DNA of 35,821 nucleotides from Polyangiaceae bacterium (GTDB lineage: Bacteria > Myxococcota_A > Polyangia > Polyangiales > Polyangiaceae). The position numbers were made by a program, and so were the translations under genes. Location of the stretch: contig WQYX01000041.1 in assembly GCA_009781005.1 (NCBI GenBank), positions 1 to 35,821 on the forward strand, written 5' to 3'. This document shows, one piece after another, positions 33,301-35,821 of this stretch. The notes beneath the pieces were generated by a model. The model did not search any database, was not told the DNA's origin, and saw nothing but the letters and a program-made list of their open reading frames with translations. Position 1 is the stretch's first letter. Each line of letters begins with the position of its first letter.

Positions 33301-33379
33301 GAACAACCTCGAACTTCTGCTCGTGATGATGAAGGGAACCGCCCACTGGAACAATGAACTCACGCTTGCTCTTGCTCAT
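30305..33379 (-). CDS. Membrane-anchored Ser/Thr protein kinase with triple C-terminal repeat
   Basis: The 1024-residue protein opens with a Hanks-type kinase domain, about 20-290. The glycine loop is FGMGAMGQVVLA, the catalytic Lys is in FAFKLLHP, then IVHRDLKPENIMI (near 150), IDFGIF and MAPEQY. All key residues are present, so it should be active. A linker (about 300-525) includes a short repeat, ETELDTAHR, twice. Three ~120-residue repeats follow (about 528-645, 646-767, 768-860), each with TDEE.RAV.E.L.DE. and PS.KT.R..R. segments. A membrane segment lies near 915-938 (SLLLVPLFILALVVFY), with a Pro/Ser-rich outer tail. ATG 33379 follows GAGG. The kinase heads the gene row that ends in the RHS toxin and its immunity gene. 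Confidence 0.9.
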   Translation of the reverse strand: MSKSKREFIVPVGGSLHHHEQKFEVVRVFGMGAMGQVVLARNCNAGNQFAFKLLHPDLASDEYNGYYVQLFEYEARVLGRLDHPGIVNFIQSGLLTFPLGLPYIQMEYTKGETLREILNRKKTLPVEITLDIEEQLFTAVDYTHQTGIVHRDLKPENIMITKSPEGLIRVKMIDFGIFRHKDKDPYKGRTVGTPRYMAPEQYDNNAIVDGKADVYAIGVIGYEMYTGHPPFYADCDGTIPSMQKTFQRKVPSLISTHPNTPIKFSELHEDLLERDPAKRPAETEALEMVRAIYPKPSLPYNVHAQLTDTDIGIEAEVKKIKMDEDVVDRTSPDARISVSMQEIFSQAETELDTAHRIQQAAVAETELDTAHRMQQAGAADTDRANELESGMRTKIPGLSDPPESTSSIVAILNSYSSEHPNSISGANEVDVNDGVRLEPTEERIEPTVVSQSEDRAYDDDNNMVVAQRGDGTLRWGNGEIKLPDPPNRASHPEDNKQNLEEEKPSEKCTIIRSRRDQIEEAEATPAAESSEDLTDEELWAVSEKLADEAARAWRVDLQGEEALLAFRRDYAAEALRELQAAPSEKTIRRLRRWIAEAAADQAVEAAERQGSKGHASGVPEQPQQKTRAQQGSNAPNDASHVESESEGSTDEEVRAVCEALVDETIRALRPLLPNYTSEEQLVDHRELGKIYLEHLRADPSKKTVRAIRAQIAKFAAKLAAERQARKGHASGVPEPPQQEARAQGEDAPATNLPAPSPSNPTSNVESGPSEGPTDEELRAVSEKLADEAIRAWRVDHIGEEELLAFRRDYAVAALHKLQADPSEKTVRAIRAHIAKFAAELAAERQVRKSHADAVPEPPPQKASGQGGKGNTARMRAMPMAPYQMETAAPRQPSQEEPPAAAPASVINHKRTTWTNIAIYSLLLVPLFILALVVFYRLGFDSKSVLPTQPEPPATAPPSIVEPAAHAMTSPSPASSDTEVLPPTPKIAPPVVKHLASKPLPSSSPAPSSSARETVEFQRLVKENR
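30800..31796 (-). repeat. Three degenerate ~350-bp repeats within the kinase gene
   Basis: Segments at about 31445-31796, 31077-31444 and 30800-31076 encode related helical units. Each starts with TDEE(L/V), continues through a shared RRDYA or REL segment and PS(E/K)KT(V/I)R, and ends in a GHASGVPE-like linker. First and third are closest; the second has a longer, diverged centre. Limits are approximate. Confidence 0.75.
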
Positions 33380-33587
33380 TGGAGTACCTCACTCGAAGGC
33401 CCTCTCGCAGGCACCACCTTGTTTGATGTGCAGCACTCTCGCGTCATGACGGTGCACCTTAACGTCCGCGGCGGCGAGATGTCATGGGATTTTCGCGTTG
33501 CGGACTCAATGCCGCATTTCAGGTCGGCGGATGTAATCCTATGTGAGGATTTGCAGGCGTCGATAAAGGCGCACAAACGTTTAGGGA
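33380..33587 (-). promoter_or_regulatory. Intergenic region upstream of the kinase gene
   Basis: These 208 bp contain no credible gene and must carry any promoter for the kinase-to-immunity gene row. On the minus strand TTGGCA and GATAAT occur side by side rather than at promoter spacing, and no -12/-24 pair was found. I see no clear terminator for the small gene upstream. Confidence 0.35.
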
Positions 33588-33758
33588 TTATCTGCCAAGA
33601 ATTCGCCACACCTCGTCGGCGCGAATGACGTGCACGTCCTTCCTCTTGAGGAATTCGTCGAGCAACGCCACCGACTCCGCGGCTTCGACGTAAAGGTGAA
33701 TCCAATTGGTAATCTGGCCGCCGCTAATGTCACAGAAAGGCGTCCAATATTCGCTCAT
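33588..33758 (-). CDS. Short hypothetical protein
   Basis: A 56-residue frame starts at ATG 33758 behind GGGAG and reads MSEYWTPFCDISGGQ, then ITNWIHLYVEAAESVALLDE, ending WRILGR. It is balanced in composition and looks like a real alpha/beta fragment, but I do not recognise it. It may be a small accessory gene or the remains of a longer one. Confidence 0.4.
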   Translation of the reverse strand: MSEYWTPFCDISGGQITNWIHLYVEAAESVALLDEFLKRKDVHVIRADEVWRILGR

Positions 33759-33943
33759 GTGCTCGTTCTCCCATCGCGACCCCGTGCTAATCAAGGAGCT
33801 TCCGCGGGCTCCGCGCTGCCTTGGCGCGACGTACATTTCGCACGTAACAGTCGACACATGTGCAAACATGTTCGCGGCACAGAAACTGGCATCGTGGTAC
33901 CGGCAGACTCCCGATTGATCGAAAAATCAGGGTGTTTTGCGTG

Positions 33944-34588
33944 TCAACAAGTCGCTGCAAAGAACTTGTTGTTCCAGGAGTCGGCAACGTAAATGTTTCC
34001 CGAAGCGTCCAGCGTCAGTCCTTCCGGGAAATAAAACTTTGCCGCCGAACCCGTGCCATCGGAATTGCCGGAGCTGATGGTTCCTTGGCCTGCCAGCGAG
34101 CTAACCTGGCATGTTGCAGGTGTAATTTGGCGGATCAAGTTGTAGGAATCATCGGCCACGTAGACGGTACCGGCAGCGTCCACAGCAATACCAATCGGGC
34201 CGCCAAAGGTTGCGGTTGCGCAGTCCCCGTTGGTCACGCCGGGATTGCCGGTGCCCGCATAGGTACTGACCATACCGTCGCCAGCGATTTTGCGGATTAC
34301 ATCATTGAAATAGTCGGAAACATAAAGGCTGCCGTCCGGTCCGATTGCGATTCCTATTGGGTTACTGAACGTCGCTGACGAACCAGGGCCATCCGCAGCC
34401 CCCGCATCACCCGCGCCGGCCAGTGTTGAAACCATGTAGCTTGTAGGGGGCTGCGCATCCGACTCATCCGCGCTGAAGGGGATAGGACAAGTTTTCGTGT
34501 CTTCGCAAGACGTCGTGTAACAAGAAACTTGCGCCGCGACGACACCAAGGATTCCACCCAGCACCGCAAGTATCGAAATCGTGCGCAT
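33944..34588 (-). CDS. NHL-repeat secreted protein, apparently shortened
   Basis: The 214-residue protein has a signal peptide with a Cys near residue 23 (AAQVSCYTTSC), then NHL-type beta-propeller repeats: FSNPIGIAIGPDGSLYVSD, FGGPIGIAVDAAGTVYVAD and FYFPEGLTLDASGNIYVAD. Only about three repeats are present, while propellers normally need five or six, and the last breaks off at NNKFFAATC where N(R)IRKI would be expected. It is probably truncated or frameshifted at its 3' end, unless it oligomerises. It starts 1 bp after the stop of the upstream gene, behind GGAG, and so forms a pair with it. Confidence 0.6.
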   Translation of the reverse strand: MRTISILAVLGGILGVVAAQVSCYTTSCEDTKTCPIPFSADESDAQPPTSYMVSTLAGAGDAGAADGPGSSATFSNPIGIAIGPDGSLYVSDYFNDVIRKIAGDGMVSTYAGTGNPGVTNGDCATATFGGPIGIAVDAAGTVYVADDSYNLIRQITPATCQVSSLAGQGTISSGNSDGTGSAAKFYFPEGLTLDASGNIYVADSWNNKFFAATC

Positions 34589-34589
34589 C

Positions 34590-35576
34590 TCAGAACTCCT
34601 TCCCGTACGTGAGACCAGTCACATCCTTTCCAACCCATGGCACCACCTTGGCTGACTGCGTGGATGCCTTCGGCCAGAACAGATACGTCACCACCCCCGC
34701 GGTTAGCAGAGCGCCACCCACGACATACGAACCAACCGCAAGATTTGAATCTCTCGTTCGCGTCGTTGTTGAGTGCTTTAGCGAATCACAATCGGCACTT
34801 GTCACGCCCGTGCAAGAGTAGGTCTCCACCCCAAACGTGGTTGAAAGCTTCGTCACGTCGTTCGACGCTTTGTTGGCACCTACCGTAAACCCAATGCCAA
34901 GTCCAACACCCACGAGACCAGCTGCCAACAACGATCCAGACACAACGTACCGCGCGCTGTGGTTTTGAGTTTCCTCCGTTGGAGGCGGCAACACCTCCTG
35001 CACCGTCATCGGCCGTGGTAGAGCCTTCACCTCAACCCTCAAAACTTCAATCTTCAAAACTTGCCCGGCAACCGCAGTTCCCGATCCTTCGTAACGCTGT
35101 CCGTCGATCGTGCCGGTTACGGTGATGGTCCCTGGCTCAATGTCCAGCGGCTCTGGCAACGGCAGCGTTACTTCTTCGCTGCCTAGTGACACCACGAGGC
35201 CCGTGGGTCCCATCAAATCGAGGCGCGCAAAGCTTGGCTCGAACTCCGAAATGAACTTTTTGGCAGATTCCGCGCTTTTCGGTGGCAGAAGCGAACTGCG
35301 AAGTGCTTTGCGAAAATGACGAAGCGCCTTGAGATTTCTCCCTAATATCTGCTCCTGAAGCGCGATATTATAGAGGATACTCGGGAATGGATAGAGTCCA
35401 TATGCCTTCTCGAACTTGTCGAGCGCTTCGACCTCCATTTTTTTGTCGTGCAGGCCAAGGCCCTCGCCAAACAGCACCTTCGCCTGTTCTTTTTGTGGGT
35501 CCTGATCTTGTGCACTCACCGAAGTACACACGAGCGAACCAACAGCCATCATTGCAGCGAGTGCATGGAGTCGCAT
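34590..35576 (-). CDS. TPR/PEGA-like membrane protein, paralogue of the protein at 28098
   Basis: The 328-residue product starts at ATG 35576 with a signal peptide (MRLHALAAMMAVGSLV, ending VSAQ). TPR-type helices follow at about 30-110 (ALDKFEKAYGLYPFPSILYN), then a beta region (about 118-185) and two glycine-rich hydrophobic segments (LLAAGLVGVGLGIGFTVGAN; VGSYVVGGALLTAGVVTYLF), ending VTGLTYGKEF. Order of parts, the C-x(n)-DC(D)SLK motif and the ending match the gene at 28098. The frame is open further upstream but reads there into a transposase remnant, so the signal-peptide Met is chosen. Confidence 0.65.
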   Translation of the reverse strand: MRLHALAAMMAVGSLVCTSVSAQDQDPQKEQAKVLFGEGLGLHDKKMEVEALDKFEKAYGLYPFPSILYNIALQEQILGRNLKALRHFRKALRSSLLPPKSAESAKKFISEFEPSFARLDLMGPTGLVVSLGSEEVTLPLPEPLDIEPGTITVTGTIDGQRYEGSGTAVAGQVLKIEVLRVEVKALPRPMTVQEVLPPPTEETQNHSARYVVSGSLLAAGLVGVGLGIGFTVGANKASNDVTKLSTTFGVETYSCTGVTSADCDSLKHSTTTRTRDSNLAVGSYVVGGALLTAGVVTYLFWPKASTQSAKVVPWVGKDVTGLTYGKEF

Positions 35577-35693
35577 CCTTGAAGATCCTTCCAAGTTGGC
35601 GCGGTTTAGGGTTGTGAACGATCGTCGCACCATCGTTGAGCACAGCCCTTTAGCGTACTTTTGAGCTACCGGCGGATCTTTTTCTATCCGTAC

Positions 35694-35821
35694 GTCATGC
35701 GTCGAATAGGAAACTTGCGTGGTGTCGTGGGCACACAGAATGAGACCCGCATCCTCCGCGCGTCGCACCGTGGCCGCGTAATGGGGAGCGAGAATCCTCT
35801 CCATGGTCACCTTGTCATTAC
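35694..35821 (-). pseudogene. IS4/Tn5-type transposase remnant (partial at right edge)
   Basis: Read on the minus strand from the window edge, the frame gives ERILAPHYAATVRRAEDAG, then LILCAHDTTQVSYSTH. This is the region around the first catalytic Asp (DTT) of Tn5-like IS4 transposases. After that the likeness stops and the frame runs into the leader of the TPR gene, so the 3' part is missing. The upstream part lies outside the window. Confidence 0.6.

Noticed and set aside
33560..33610. Sigma54-type promoter near TTGGCA upstream of the kinase
   Set aside because: The GC of the -12 element is missing at the required spacing.
35577..35810. 78-residue N-terminal extension of the TPR protein at 34590
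   Set aside because: It would place a signal peptide in the middle of the protein, and its first part is a transposase remnant.
1..35821. tRNA, rRNA, CRISPR array or attachment site
   Set aside because: No cloverleaf-like, rRNA-like or regular repeat-spacer sequence was noticed. Without a search tool a weak tRNA fragment could be missed.

Overview
The window appears to come from a GC-rich, myxobacterium-like genome. I infer the order Polyangiales or a close relative from the Ser/Thr kinase with a long C-terminal extension, the paired TPR proteins with two glycine-rich membrane segments, the glycine-rich secreted protein and the large PAAR-RHS toxin. No rRNA or tRNA gene is visible to confirm this. 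The window has two halves facing each other across a strong rho-independent terminator at 20599-20628.

Left half (about 1-20630). After the 3' end of an IS5-like transposase (ends at 89; probable IS end at 118) lies a nearly complete late module of a Mu-like contractile-tailed phage, mostly on the + strand. In order it holds: a RuvC-like nuclease; a regulatory region with direct repeats; a terS-like HTH gene; a large terminase split into separate ATPase and nuclease genes; an FRG-domain cargo gene; a portal gene on the opposite strand; protease, scaffold, decoration and major capsid genes; head-tail joining genes; sheath and tube; a tail chaperone gene with a textbook -1 frameshift site; tape measure; hub and spike; wedge, baseplate J and a tail tip with a polyglycine C-terminus; and a lysis cassette ending in a glycoside-hydrolase-like lysin. 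I see no integrase, transposase A/B, repressor or replication genes, and no MuF-type head morphogenesis gene. The element is either a late module separated from its early genes or a defective or domesticated prophage.

Right half (about 20640-35821, all - strand). From 33379 down to 20664 runs a tightly packed gene set: a membrane-anchored Ser/Thr kinase with three ~120-residue C-terminal repeats, a single-pass disordered membrane protein, a TPR/PEGA-like membrane protein, a secreted glycine-rich beta-helix-like protein, an unrecognised TPR protein, a PAAR-RHS toxin with a C-terminal WHH (HNH-type) nuclease, and a SUKH/SMI1-type immunity protein. Gaps are -17 to +18 bp and ATGA/TAATG junctions suggest translational coupling. 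I propose this as a possible kinase-linked toxin export operon. Upstream are a 56-codon orphan gene, a short NHL-repeat protein, a paralogue of the TPR/PEGA-like protein and a remnant of an IS4/Tn5-type transposase that runs off the right edge.

The items most worth a second look are the kinase-to-RHS operon, the split terminase, the inverted portal next to an FRG cargo gene, and the absence of early phage genes.
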